The notes: generated by a model from the letters alone, not told the origin. A DNA stretch of 16,493 bases from Desulfovibrio sp. (GCA_031275955.1 JAISNZ010000135.1:1-16493); one strand, 5' to 3'. Positions 6,337-13,757 are shown, numbered from the stretch's first letter. Numbers and translations: made by a program.

Positions 6337-6933
6337 TCAGCCGAAATGCTGGCGGGCCAGTTCCACAAGGAAGGCTTTGGAGCGTCTTTGCCGGGTGGCG
6401 ATGGCGGCCATGGAAAAGGTTTTCTGGTTCCGGGACGACCAGACCGTGCCGAAGCCGCTCTGCGCCATGCTGCCCATCAGGGTCTTGGCGGTAAAGCCGC
6501 AGCGGCGGGCGTATTCCAGACGCCCGGCGGCCAGGGCGGGCCGGTATCCGTAAAGAATATCCAGGGGAGTGACGGGACCGGCCGGGGCCTCATAGGCGGT
6601 GTCCATAAGGCCGTCCGCGGCGATCAGGGCGCAGGCTTCCTGAATATCGGCGCTGATGACCACCAGATAGCCCTCTTCCTTGAGCGCCCGCAGGCAGTTG
6701 CCCAAGGTTTCCATCACTTGGTGGGGATAGAGTCTCTCCAGGCTGTGGGCGGTGAAAATCGCGTCAAAAGAAGCCTCTTCCACGCCGCGCATGTCCGGAA
6801 AGGCGGCCTGGATATCGGGCCTTGTCTCCCTTGACGGGTCCATGCGCACCTCTTCCCATTCCGATCCGGCGAAGAGCAGGCTTGTCCGCTCCCGGGGAAC
6901 CTTCCCGCTCATGGCGTGCAAAAATCTGGGCAT
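6337..6933 (-). CDS. SAM-dependent methyltransferase-like protein with degenerate motif I
   Basis: The 198-residue protein has the late part of a class I methyltransferase fold. FDAIFTAHSLERLYP (56-70) corresponds to the acidic-loop/histidine motif after strand 4. LRALKEEGYLVVISADI (81-97) corresponds to the R-x-L-K-x-G-G strand 5 region. GRLEYARRCGFTAKTLMGSMAQSGFGTV (137-164) is the usual C-terminal helix-strand pattern. The N-terminal cofactor motif is poor: LLFAGSEWEEVRMDP (19-33) stands where a glycine-rich loop is expected. It may be a divergent enzyme or a non-catalytic homologue. ATG 6933 is chosen because GGGAG lies a few bases before it; an in-frame ATG at 7050 would add 39 Arg/Lys-rich residues. 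It is the last gene of a minus-strand group with the FAD dehydrogenase, 144 bases downstream of it. The substrate is unknown. Confidence 0.65.
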   Translation of the reverse strand: MPRFLHAMSGKVPRERTSLLFAGSEWEEVRMDPSRETRPDIQAAFPDMRGVEEASFDAIFTAHSLERLYPHQVMETLGNCLRALKEEGYLVVISADIQEACALIAADGLMDTAYEAPAGPVTPLDILYGYRPALAAGRLEYARRCGFTAKTLMGSMAQSGFGTVWSSRNQKTFSMAAIATRQRRSKAFLVELARQHFG

Positions 6934-7077
6934 ATCTTTCTCCCTGGGAAGGTCTCGCGGCGGCAACCGCGCGAGCCGGCGGCGAATCTTCCCCTCTCCG
7001 CCCGCAACGGCCCGCCCGTCTTTTTCCGTCTTTTTCGCGCCTGCTTCCATCGCCTGCTTCCGTCGCCGGGCGGGATT

Positions 7078-8481
7078 CTATCCTGTCCTGAATTTTTCCG
7101 CAATACAGTCGGCCGGGATCATGCCTGTGGCCGCGGCCGCGACGATGTTTCCGGAGACGCCGGGACCGTCGCCCGCGACAAAGAGGTTGGCGACGGAGGT
7201 TTCCAGGCGGGCGTCCGTTTCCACCTGGGTGGCGAAGAACTTGATTTCCGGGGCATAGAGCAGGGTTTCCTCGTTGGCCACCCCGGGAATCACCTTATTG
7301 AGTTGCAGCAGGCCGTCCGCCACGTTGGCCACGATGCGTTCCGGCAGGGCCATGGCGATATCGCCGGGCACAACGGCGCGCAGGGTCGGCTCAATATAGC
7401 TGTTGCCGATGCGGTTCCAGGTGGAGCGGCGGCCGCGCTTCAGATCGCCAAAGCGCTGCAGGATGGGCTTGCCGCCGCCGATGAAGGTGGCCAGTCTGCC
7501 GAGGGCCTGGCCGTAGCCCTGGTTGTCGGAAACGGGATCGGTGAGCACCACCTTGGAGAGAAAGGCGAAATTGCTGTTCTCCGACTTTCTGTCCCGGAAG
7601 GAGTGCCCGTTGACGCAGACGAAATCCTGGTATGTCTCCTGAGTGACGAAGCCGCCGGGATTGGTGCAGAAGGTGCGGATCTCGTCGTCATAGCGGGAGG
7701 TCCGGAGAAAGAAGGCCGGGTCATAGATGACCTCGCACAGGGCCTTAAGGATGTCCCGGTGCACCTCCACCCGCACCCCCACCTCAATGCCGCGCTGGCT
7801 GACCCGCAGTCCGTGGGTCTGGGCCAGGGCGCCCATCCAGTCGGCGCCCACCCGGCCGGGAGCCAGGATCACGGCTCGCGCCGGCAGGAACCCTTCCGGC
7901 GCGACCACACCAAGGACCCGGTTTTCCTCCACGCGCACCTCCGTCACCTTCTGCCCGGTCCGGATATCCACCCCCCGTTGCCGGAGGTAGGCGCACAGGG
8001 CGCTGATGGGCCCGGTCAGGCGGTCGCTGCCCAGGTGTTTCTGCCGGATGAGCAGAAGATGGATGCCCGCCCGTCTGGCTCTGGAGCGGATGTTTTCCGC
8101 CGCCTCCCTGTCCGGGGGAAAAACCGGGGCATCCAGGCCGAAGCGGTTGAAGACGGCTTCCGTCTCCTCCAGAAGGGCCTCGGCCTCGGGCAGGGGAAGA
8201 AACTGGGTCAGATCGCTTTTGCCCAGCTTGGGGATGAAGTTCAGCTTGCCGTCGGAAAAAAGCCCCGCCCCGCCCAGGCCGGAAAGAATCCGGCAGTGCG
8301 GCCGGCAGTGGAGGCAGGTCCCGCTGGAGCTGACAGGGCAACTCCGCCTGTCCGCCTCGTCCCCCTGCTCCAGAAGACAGACCGAAAGATCGCTGCGCTC
8401 GGCCAGGCGGTAAGCGGCAAAAAGCCCGGCCGGGCCTCCGCCCACAATGATCACGTCCGTGCCGTCCCGCGCGCGCCGCAT
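7078..8481 (-). CDS. FAD-dependent dehydrogenase, COG2509 family
   Basis: The 467-residue flavoprotein opens with an FAD-binding Rossmann motif, DVIIVGGGPAGLFAAYRLAE (9-28). After it comes a cysteine cluster, C48, C56, C59 and C63, leading into SGLGGAGLFSDGKLNF (67-82), which is characteristic of the COG2509 'uncharacterised FAD-dependent dehydrogenase' group. A second FAD-contacting region near the C-terminus, LFVAGDGPGVSGNIVAAAATG, closes the domain. The reaction is not established for the family, although electron transfer or oxidation of a small molecule is expected. ATG 8481 is preceded by AAGGAGG; the open frame extends further upstream but those codons overlap exonuclease III and are not expected to be used. 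It lies 67 bases downstream of exonuclease III on the same strand, so co-transcription is likely. Confidence 0.88.
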   Translation of the reverse strand: MRRARDGTDVIIVGGGPAGLFAAYRLAERSDLSVCLLEQGDEADRRSCPVSSSGTCLHCRPHCRILSGLGGAGLFSDGKLNFIPKLGKSDLTQFLPLPEAEALLEETEAVFNRFGLDAPVFPPDREAAENIRSRARRAGIHLLLIRQKHLGSDRLTGPISALCAYLRQRGVDIRTGQKVTEVRVEENRVLGVVAPEGFLPARAVILAPGRVGADWMGALAQTHGLRVSQRGIEVGVRVEVHRDILKALCEVIYDPAFFLRTSRYDDEIRTFCTNPGGFVTQETYQDFVCVNGHSFRDRKSENSNFAFLSKVVLTDPVSDNQGYGQALGRLATFIGGGKPILQRFGDLKRGRRSTWNRIGNSYIEPTLRAVVPGDIAMALPERIVANVADGLLQLNKVIPGVANEETLLYAPEIKFFATQVETDARLETSVANLFVAGDGPGVSGNIVAAAATGMIPADCIAEKFRTG

Positions 8482-8548
8482 TCTTCCTCCTTTTCCGGCA
8501 ACCCGCCTTGAGGGGGAAGCGGATGTTGCGCAACTCCCCCCCCTCCAT

Positions 8549-9316
8549 TCAGAGGTCCAGTTCCAGACCCACGGGGCAGTGGTCGGACCCGGCGACATCC
8601 CCGGCGATCCAGGCGTCCCGCACGGCCCCCGCCAGTTCGCGGGAAACGAAAAAATAGTCGATGCGCCAGCCCACATTCCGCTCCCTGGCCCGGAAACGGT
8701 AGGACCACCAGGAATACTGGCGGGGAACGTCCCCCCGCGCCAGACGCAGGGTATCCACATAGCCGCGGGCGATGAAGGCGTCTATCCAGGCCCGTTCCAC
8801 GGGCAGAAAGCCGGAAGTGTTCTCATTCTCCCTGGGCCGGGCGATATCCAGGGGCCGGTGGGCGGTGTTGAAATCCCCGCAGACCACCAGGGGCTTTCCC
8901 CGGCGCAAATCTTCCGCGTACTCCAGAAAGGCGTCGTAAAAACCAAGTTTGTAGGCCAGGCGTTCTTCGCTCATCTGTCCGTTGGGAAAGTAAACATTCA
9001 GGAAATGAAAGGCCGGAAATTCCAGCTGGAGAAGCCGTCCTTCCCCCTGGTAGGCGGCCTGGGGCAGATCCCGGCTCACGGCCAGCGGCCTTTCGCGGCA
9101 AAAGACCGCCACCCCGGAATAGCCCTTTTTCCTGGCCGCCGGAAACCAGAAACTGTGATAGCCCGGAGGATTCCGGTGCTCTTCCGGAATCTGGGACTCC
9201 TGAGCCTTGACTTCCTGCAGGGCGACGATATCCGCCTCCGCCCGCGCGAACCACTTCCAGTCCTCCCTGGCGCACAGGGCGCGAAAGCCGTTGACATTCC
9301 AGGAATAAAGCCGCAT
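8549..9316 (-). CDS. xth: Exodeoxyribonuclease III / AP endonuclease (Xth family)
   Basis: The 255-residue protein is a normal-length member of the exonuclease III family, which cuts DNA 5' to abasic sites and removes 3' blocking groups during base excision repair in the cytoplasm. Catalytic landmarks are all present: N7 in YSWNVNG, metal ligand E35 in ALQEVKAQ, Y109 in NVYFPNG, D148 and N150 in VVCGDFNTAHRPLDIARP, and the D245-H246 pair in SDHCPVGLEL. AGGGGGAG upstream of ATG 9316 supports the start. It appears to be the first gene of a unit with the FAD dehydrogenase and perhaps the methyltransferase-like gene. Nothing in it is unusual. Confidence 0.95.
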   Translation of the reverse strand: MRLYSWNVNGFRALCAREDWKWFARAEADIVALQEVKAQESQIPEEHRNPPGYHSFWFPAARKKGYSGVAVFCRERPLAVSRDLPQAAYQGEGRLLQLEFPAFHFLNVYFPNGQMSEERLAYKLGFYDAFLEYAEDLRRGKPLVVCGDFNTAHRPLDIARPRENENTSGFLPVERAWIDAFIARGYVDTLRLARGDVPRQYSWWSYRFRARERNVGWRIDYFFVSRELAGAVRDAWIAGDVAGSDHCPVGLELDL

Positions 9317-9402
9317 CGCTCCCCCTTTTCCCGCCTGTTCCCCTGCCGGCGCGACGACTGCTTTGCGCGGAAATCAGCCGGGGCGTTTTGGCGGCGCCTG
9401 TT

Positions 9403-9732
9403 TCACCGCCGCAGGCCGTCGGCAAGGCGTTTCACGTCCTCAAGGGAAAGGCCGGTAAGTTTGGCAACTGTTTCCGCGGACAAATTTTCCCCCAGAGCAT
9501 TCCGGGCGACTGCGAGTTTTTCTTCCTGCCGCCCTTTCTGCAACCCTTCCTGCCGCCCTTCCTGCAGTCCCTCCTCTCTCCCTTCATGGCGCGCGTCGCC
9601 AAGCCAGGAGTCCAAATCCATGCGGGCCTTTTCTCTGGCTTCCGCCAGAGCCCTGGCCCGTTCATCGCCGCTCAGCACTTTGATTACGCCCCAGGCCTCC
9701 TCAATGGCGGAACTTGTTTGCGCCGCGCTCAT
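9403..9732 (-). CDS. Possible internally initiated C-terminal product of the Rpn gene
   Basis: Codon 184 of the Rpn gene is ATG (9732), preceded by GGAGGAGG with five bases between the last G and the ATG, a better translation start than that of the full gene. It would yield a 109-residue protein containing the C-terminal helical region and Glu/Arg-rich repeats but not the nuclease core. A second in-frame candidate is ATG 9621 (codon 221, AAAAGG five bases upstream, 72 residues). Small proteins translated from within rpn genes and neutralising the nuclease are reported in E. coli. Here internal initiation is inferred from sequence only; the GGAGGAGG also encodes Glu-Glu and may be coincidental. 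Confidence 0.4.
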   Translation of the reverse strand: MSAAQTSSAIEEAWGVIKVLSGDERARALAEAREKARMDLDSWLGDARHEGREEGLQEGRQEGLQKGRQEEKLAVARNALGENLSAETVAKLTGLSLEDVKRLADGLRR

Positions 9733-10281
9733 AAAGTCCTCCTCCGTCCTTGCGCCGAAAAACCGCATCCAGTTGCCCAGTTGCGTTCCATCAGCCTCGC
9801 GCATCTTGGGTATCTCCAGAACGTCGATTTCTATGGAATCGGGGAAATGCGCCCCGGTTCTCGCGTCAAACAGGCGAAAGCGGTTGTGGTAGGCGTCATT
9901 CTCCCTGATCAGAACAAAATCGGTTATCAGAATGCTGATTACCCGGTTAATCCTTTCATATTGATAGCCGCTTTTTACCTGCTCAACAACCATTTTCGCC
10001 GTGTAGAAGGTCATCCGCCGCCAGATGGATCGCTGCGGTTTGACCTGCACCTCCACATCAAGAACCTTGCCGGTTTTTGTCGTGACTTTGACATCCAGAA
10101 CACCCAGCTTGTCATCAAGATATTCCCGGTCCAGATTCGGGTCCACCACCGTCAGCCCCTGGTATTCCTCAGCGGGCAAATCCAGCACGGCCTGCAGAAA
10201 ATCGCGCAGCAGTCCCACTTTCTCCCCGAAGATTTTGCGAAAGACGAAATCGTTGACCGGCGAAAGCGGCTTCTTATCCAT
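9403..10281 (-). CDS. Rpn family PD-(D/E)XK nuclease / putative transposase
   Basis: The 292-residue protein begins NDFVFRKIFGE (10-20), the standard opening of Rpn/TIGR01784 proteins. It carries the nuclease core LGVLDVKVTTKTGKVLDVEVQ, with D63 and the E77-x-Q79 pair as likely catalytic residues. Rpn proteins were first noted as recombination-promoting nucleases; some E. coli members are toxic nucleases linked to phage defence. The central part (about 85-185) is a helix-rich region typical of the family. The C-terminus has an eight-residue repeat (233-254, EGREEGLQ/EGRQEGLQ/KGRQEE), common in this group. GAGGGAG lies upstream of ATG 10281. The gene stands alone between exonuclease III and murJ. 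A strong internal ribosome-binding site is described separately. Confidence 0.9.
   Translation of the reverse strand: MDKKPLSPVNDFVFRKIFGEKVGLLRDFLQAVLDLPAEEYQGLTVVDPNLDREYLDDKLGVLDVKVTTKTGKVLDVEVQVKPQRSIWRRMTFYTAKMVVEQVKSGYQYERINRVISILITDFVLIRENDAYHNRFRLFDARTGAHFPDSIEIDVLEIPKMREADGTQLGNWMRFFGARTEEDFMSAAQTSSAIEEAWGVIKVLSGDERARALAEAREKARMDLDSWLGDARHEGREEGLQEGRQEGLQKGRQEEKLAVARNALGENLSAETVAKLTGLSLEDVKRLADGLRR
9520..9582 (-). repeat. 24-bp (8-residue) tandem repeat in the Rpn C-terminus
   Basis: The codons for residues 234-254 repeat with an eight-residue period: GREEGLQE, GRQEGLQK, GRQEE. The DNA copies are similar but not identical, so length change by slippage is possible but less likely than at a pure repeat. 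Copy number of this segment often differs between Rpn relatives. Confidence 0.7.
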
Positions 10282-10392
10282 GCGGGCTGCTCCCTCATTT
10301 CTTGGGAAATATAGCGCAAAGCGGGCGGCGGTTCAAGTTATGGCCAGGACAAAGCGGTAGGTTTCAGGGCGGACGATAAAAATCCTGGCCCC

Positions 10393-11916
10393 TCAACGCG
10401 GCCCGCGGGGGAGGAAAAGGGCTGTCAGGGCCAGGGCGTCTTCGTTGCGGGCCAGGCGGAAGAGGCCGATCCAGGCCAGGGCGCAGGCGGCGATCATGAC
10501 GGCCAGGGAGGCTGCCAGGGGGCCTTTGTCCTCCAGAGGCAAGGGGAGGAAAAAGAGCAGGAGGGCCATTCCCAGGGCCGGGGGGAGGTAGGGCAGGCAG
10601 CGGCGAGCGGCCGGGCCGGCGTCCAGGCCCTTTTGCCGCAGGGCGCGCAGGAGCAGAGCCGTATGGACCCAAGCCCCGCAGGTCAGGCCGAGGGCGATGC
10701 CCGGCGCTCCCAGGAAGAAGGCTCCCGGCAGGGCGGCCAGGATAGAGGCCGCAAGGCTCGGAGCGGCCGCGAGGCTCACGGTCCGCGTCCCGCCGAGGGC
10801 GGCCAGGGCGGTCAGGAGGGTCCGGTCCGCGCACATGGCCGGCAGGGCGGGGGCATAGGCTGCGAGGCAGAGGGCGGTCAGCCGGGCGTCTTCCGGACTG
10901 TAGGCCCCCTGGCCGAAGAAAAGCCGGCTCAGGGGCAGGGCCAGTCCGGCAAGTCCGGCCGCCGCCGGCAGGCTGAGAAAGGCGCTGAGGGAAACGCCCC
11001 GGATCAGGGCCTCCCTGTTCTGCCGGGAGGTTCGCTCCGCAAGGCGCGGCAGGGCCAGAAGCCCGACGCTCACTCCGGCCAGGCCCAGGGGGAATTCCAG
11101 CAGGCGCTCGGCGAAATACAGGGCGCTGATGGAACCGCCGGCCAGAAAGGAGGCCAGGCAGGTTCCCGCCAGCACCTGAAGCTGGTAGGCCGAGGCGCCC
11201 AGAGCCGCCAGAGGGATGCGGGCGAGGGCGGATCGCGCCTCCTTCCGGGCCAGGGCGCGCCGAAAGGCCGCCGGGCCGCCGGCTGCCGGATATCCGGCCA
11301 GGGCAAGCTGGGCGGCGCCCGCCAGACTGACCCCCAGGCAGAGGAAAAGCTCACTCGCGCCGGGGGAAGAGGAAAGGCCCAGGGCCGTCAGGCCCGCGCC
11401 CAGAAAGCAGAGGTTGAAGACAGGGGGGGCCAGGGCCTGGGGGACGAGGTTTCCCAAACAGGCCCGGCGGGAGAGGGCGATGCCCGCGAGCAGGCAGAGG
11501 GGCAGGTAGGGGAGGCAGCAGGACAGGAGGAAGGCGGCCCGGCGAGCGGAATCCGGGGCCAGTCCTGGGGCTGTCAGCAAGACCAGGGCCGGGGCCGCGA
11601 GACCCAGGAGAAGGAGGAGGGGCGGGCTCAGGAGTACAAGGACGCGGCTCAGATCCCGGCTCAGGCCGAGGGCGGCCTCCTGCCCCTGCCGGGCGGCGGC
11701 CTCGGCGAAGACCGCCAGATGGCCCAGGCCCAGAGCGCCTTCGGCCAGCAGGCGGCGGAACAGGTTGGGGATGCGGAAGGCCGCCAGAAAGACATCCGCC
11801 CCCGGCCCCAGAAGATAGGCCAGAAGCACGTCGCGGGCAACGCCGAGCAGACGCGAGGCCAGGGTCCCCCCGGCCGCGGCGAGGGCGGCGCGTCTTTCCG
11901 GTTCGTTCTGGAACAC
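10393..11916 (-). CDS. murJ: Lipid II flippase MurJ (MviN family)
   Basis: The 507-residue, strongly hydrophobic protein has about 14 membrane helices, the usual size for MurJ, which moves lipid II across the inner membrane for peptidoglycan synthesis. The N-terminal signature is clear: ASRLLGVARDVLLAYLLG (20-37), then FRIPNLFRRLLAEGAL (47-62), matching the family's R-x-x-G-x-x-R-D and F-R-x-P-N-x-x-R motifs. The loop residues FFGQGAYSPEDARLT are also typical. The start is GTG at 11916, preceded by GCGGGGG; the overlapping ATG at 11926 is in another frame. It is divergent from the HerA-like ATPase gene, with 151 bases between. The coding strand is very rich in Ala, Leu and Gly codons of high GC content. 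Confidence 0.93.
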   Translation of the reverse strand: MFQNEPERRAALAAAGGTLASRLLGVARDVLLAYLLGPGADVFLAAFRIPNLFRRLLAEGALGLGHLAVFAEAAARQGQEAALGLSRDLSRVLVLLSPPLLLLLGLAAPALVLLTAPGLAPDSARRAAFLLSCCLPYLPLCLLAGIALSRRACLGNLVPQALAPPVFNLCFLGAGLTALGLSSSPGASELFLCLGVSLAGAAQLALAGYPAAGGPAAFRRALARKEARSALARIPLAALGASAYQLQVLAGTCLASFLAGGSISALYFAERLLEFPLGLAGVSVGLLALPRLAERTSRQNREALIRGVSLSAFLSLPAAAGLAGLALPLSRLFFGQGAYSPEDARLTALCLAAYAPALPAMCADRTLLTALAALGGTRTVSLAAAPSLAASILAALPGAFFLGAPGIALGLTCGAWVHTALLLRALRQKGLDAGPAARRCLPYLPPALGMALLLFFLPLPLEDKGPLAASLAVMIAACALAWIGLFRLARNEDALALTALFLPRGPR

Positions 11917-11950
11917 GCCCCCGCATACCCTAAAACGCCTTGCGGGGCAA

Positions 11951-11978
11951 GGAAGGCTTCCTCCGGAAGGCTTCCTCC
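11951..11978. repeat. Two tandem 14-bp palindromic units between murJ and the HerA-like gene
   Basis: GGAAGGCTTCCTCC occurs twice head to tail (11951-11964 and 11965-11978). Each unit contains the palindrome GGAAG-G-CTTCC. The position between two divergent genes would suit an operator, or the repeats may simply form a hairpin. Confidence 0.6.
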
Positions 11979-12067
11979 GCTGCCGGACAGCCGCCCCGGG
12001 GGATCTTGCCCCTCCCGGAGAAAAGGGCTAAGCCTTTCCCACATACCGCTCTGCAAGGAGAGACGCC

Positions 12068-13588
12068 ATGTACGCAGCCGCGCAAGGAGCCTTGGTGGCC
12101 ATCGCCGGGGACAGGGAAATCCGCCTTGTTCCGGCAATGGCCAACCGGCACGGGCTGATCACGGGAGCGACGGGAACGGGAAAGACCGTGACCCTGCAAA
12201 CCCTGGCGGAAACCTTCAGCGCCATGGGCACGCCGGTCTTCGCCTCCGACGTCAAGGGCGACCTTTCCGGCCTTGCCGCCTCCGGCGGCGGCAGGGAAAG
12301 CGTGGTCCGGCGCGTGGAGGCCTATGGCCTGAAGGGAAAAGGGTTCGCCTTCCGGGCCTTTCCCGCCCAGTTCTGGGACGTCTTCGGCCAACAGGGCGCT
12401 CCGGCCAGAACCCGCGTGGCCGACATGGGCCCCCTGCTCCTCGGGCGCCTGCTCCGGCTCAACGACACCCAGACGGCCGTGCTGCGCCTAATTTTCAGCA
12501 TAGCCCGCGAGGAATCCCTGGAACTGCTGGACCTCAAGGACCTGAAAAGGATCCTGGAATACTCCTCGGCCAATGCCGCCAAATTCTCAGCCGCTTACGG
12601 CAGCATCGCCCCCCAGAGCGTCGGAACCATCCAGCGCGCCCTGGCGGCCCTTGAGGAGGAAGGCGCGGAACTCTTCTTCGGCGAGCCGGAACTGCGCCTG
12701 GAGGATCTCCTGCGGACCGAAGGCGGCCTGGGAGTCGTCAACATCCTGGCCGCGGACAAGCTCATGCTCCGGCCGGCCGCCTACACCGCCTTCCTCCTCC
12801 GGCTGCTGAGCGGACTTTTCGAAACCCTGCCGGAAGTGGGCGACGCGGACAAGCCCCGGCTGGTCTTCTTTTTCGACGAGGCCCATCTCCTCTTTCGCGA
12901 CGCCCCCAAAGCCCTGCTGGAAAAGGTCGAGCAGGTGGTCCGCCTGATCCGGAGCAAGGGGGTGGGCGTCTGGTTCATCTCCCAGACTCCGGCGGATATC
13001 CCCGACTCCATCCTGGGACAGCTGGGCAACAGGGTGCAGCACGCCCTGCGCGCCTACACGCCCAAAGACCGCAAGGCCCTGCGCGTCGCCGCCCAGTCCT
13101 TCCGCGCCAATCCCGCCCTGGATGCGGAAACGGCCATCGCCGAACTGGGCGTGGGAGAAGCCCTGGTCTCCTTTCTGGACGCCGGGGGCGTCCCCCGCCC
13201 TGTGGAACGGGCCTTCATTTTGCCCCCGGAAGGACAGATCGGTCCCCTGGACCCCGAGACCCGCGCCTGCCTGCTCCGCTCCTCGCCGGGCTGGCTGCGC
13301 TACGCGCAGCCCCTGGACAGAACCTCGGCCTATGAAATCCTGGCCCGGAACGGCGCCCGGAGCGAAAAGGAACTGGCCGCGCGGGAAAAGGCCGAAGCCA
13401 AAGAACGGGCCGCGCGGGAAAAGGCCGAAGCCAAAAAGCGCCGGGCGGAGGAAACCGCGAGGCTGCGGGCGGAAAAGGAGGAGCGGCGCGAGGCAGAGCG
13501 CGGCCGGGGATTCTGGCTGGGTCTGGCCCGCTCCGTGGCCGCGCCCCTGATCCGGCGGGGCCTCGCCTCCCTGCTGAAAAAACGCTGA
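12068..13588 (+). CDS. HerA-like ATPase, DUF853 (YjgR) family
   Basis: The 506-residue protein has a Walker A motif GATGTGKT (33-40), a Walker B motif RLVFFFDEAH (264-273) with D270 and E271, and a sensor-like WFISQTPADIPDSI (302-315). This is the arrangement of the DUF853/HerA-type hexameric ATPases related to FtsK and VirB4. Their cellular role is poorly defined; DNA translocation or protein remodelling is expected from the fold. The tail (432-478) is a highly charged Ala/Glu/Lys/Arg coiled coil with an 11-residue duplication, followed by a basic hydrophobic end (GFWLGLARSVAAPLIRRGLASLLKKR) that could contact membrane or DNA. AAGGAGAG lies upstream of ATG 12068. No partner nuclease such as NurA is adjacent, so there is no sign of a HerA-NurA or HerA-DUF4297 defence pair. 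Confidence 0.9.
   Translation: MYAAAQGALVAIAGDREIRLVPAMANRHGLITGATGTGKTVTLQTLAETFSAMGTPVFASDVKGDLSGLAASGGGRESVVRRVEAYGLKGKGFAFRAFPAQFWDVFGQQGAPARTRVADMGPLLLGRLLRLNDTQTAVLRLIFSIAREESLELLDLKDLKRILEYSSANAAKFSAAYGSIAPQSVGTIQRALAALEEEGAELFFGEPELRLEDLLRTEGGLGVVNILAADKLMLRPAAYTAFLLRLLSGLFETLPEVGDADKPRLVFFFDEAHLLFRDAPKALLEKVEQVVRLIRSKGVGVWFISQTPADIPDSILGQLGNRVQHALRAYTPKDRKALRVAAQSFRANPALDAETAIAELGVGEALVSFLDAGGVPRPVERAFILPPEGQIGPLDPETRACLLRSSPGWLRYAQPLDRTSAYEILARNGARSEKELAAREKAEAKERAAREKAEAKKRRAEETARLRAEKEERREAERGRGFWLGLARSVAAPLIRRGLASLLKKR
13376..13441 (+). repeat. 33-bp tandem duplication inside the HerA-like gene
   Basis: Two adjacent 33-base units, 13376-13408 and 13409-13441, share their first 27 bases and encode AAREKAEAKER and AAREKAEAKKR. 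The high identity points to a recent duplication, in frame, that lengthens the charged coiled coil near the C-terminus. Confidence 0.85.
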
Positions 13589-13620
13589 GGTGTCGATCCG
13601 GTTTTTTGGTTTGGAGGGCT

Positions 13621-13680
13621 TTTGAGGGGGCTTTGCCCCCTCAAACTCCCCCAGCGGGGGCACGATGCCCCCGCACCCCC
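13621..13680. repeat. GC-rich REP-like repeat, copy 2, with tandem hairpins
   Basis: The first hairpin has arms TTTGAGGGGGC (13621-13631) and GCCCCCTCAAA (13635-13645) with a TTT loop. The second has arms GCGGGGGC (13654-13661) and GCCCCCGC (13667-13674) with loop ACGAT, and is followed by ACCCCC. It lies 33 bases after the HerA-like stop codon, where it may act as a terminator or mRNA stabiliser. The second hairpin and its flanks match the repeat at 6197-6240. Confidence 0.65.
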
Positions 13681-13757
13681 ATTTGCCGGGTTTCAGGCCA
13701 CGCCCTGAAACCGACGAGAGGCCCGGGCCGCTCCGCGCGAAAACCAGCAAAAAAAAC

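Noticed and set aside
6916..8511. 531-codon plus-strand frame opposite the FAD dehydrogenase
   Set aside because: It mirrors a clear COG2509 protein with a good ribosome-binding site; the antisense product has low-complexity Gly/Ala/His composition and no domain.
8447..9892. 481-codon plus-strand frame across exonuclease III and Rpn
   Set aside because: It lies antisense to two well-supported genes and lacks motifs.
10342..10390. GGCCAGGA...TCCTGGCC inverted repeat downstream of murJ
   Set aside because: The 8-bp arms are over 30 bases apart and there is no clear T run; chance is a good explanation in GC-rich DNA.
10633..12654. 673-codon plus-strand frame opposite murJ running into the HerA-like gene
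   Set aside because: Its Gln/Gly/Arg/Ala-rich composition is typical of antisense to a GC-rich Leu/Ala-rich membrane protein. It also conflicts with the HerA-like reading frame.
12068..13588. HerA-based anti-phage defence system
   Set aside because: The HerA-like gene has no adjacent nuclease or SIR2/DUF4297 partner, and its motifs fit the housekeeping-type DUF853/YjgR group.
12587..13750. 387-codon minus-strand frame opposite the HerA-like ATPase
   Set aside because: It is an antisense shadow of a gene with clear Walker motifs.
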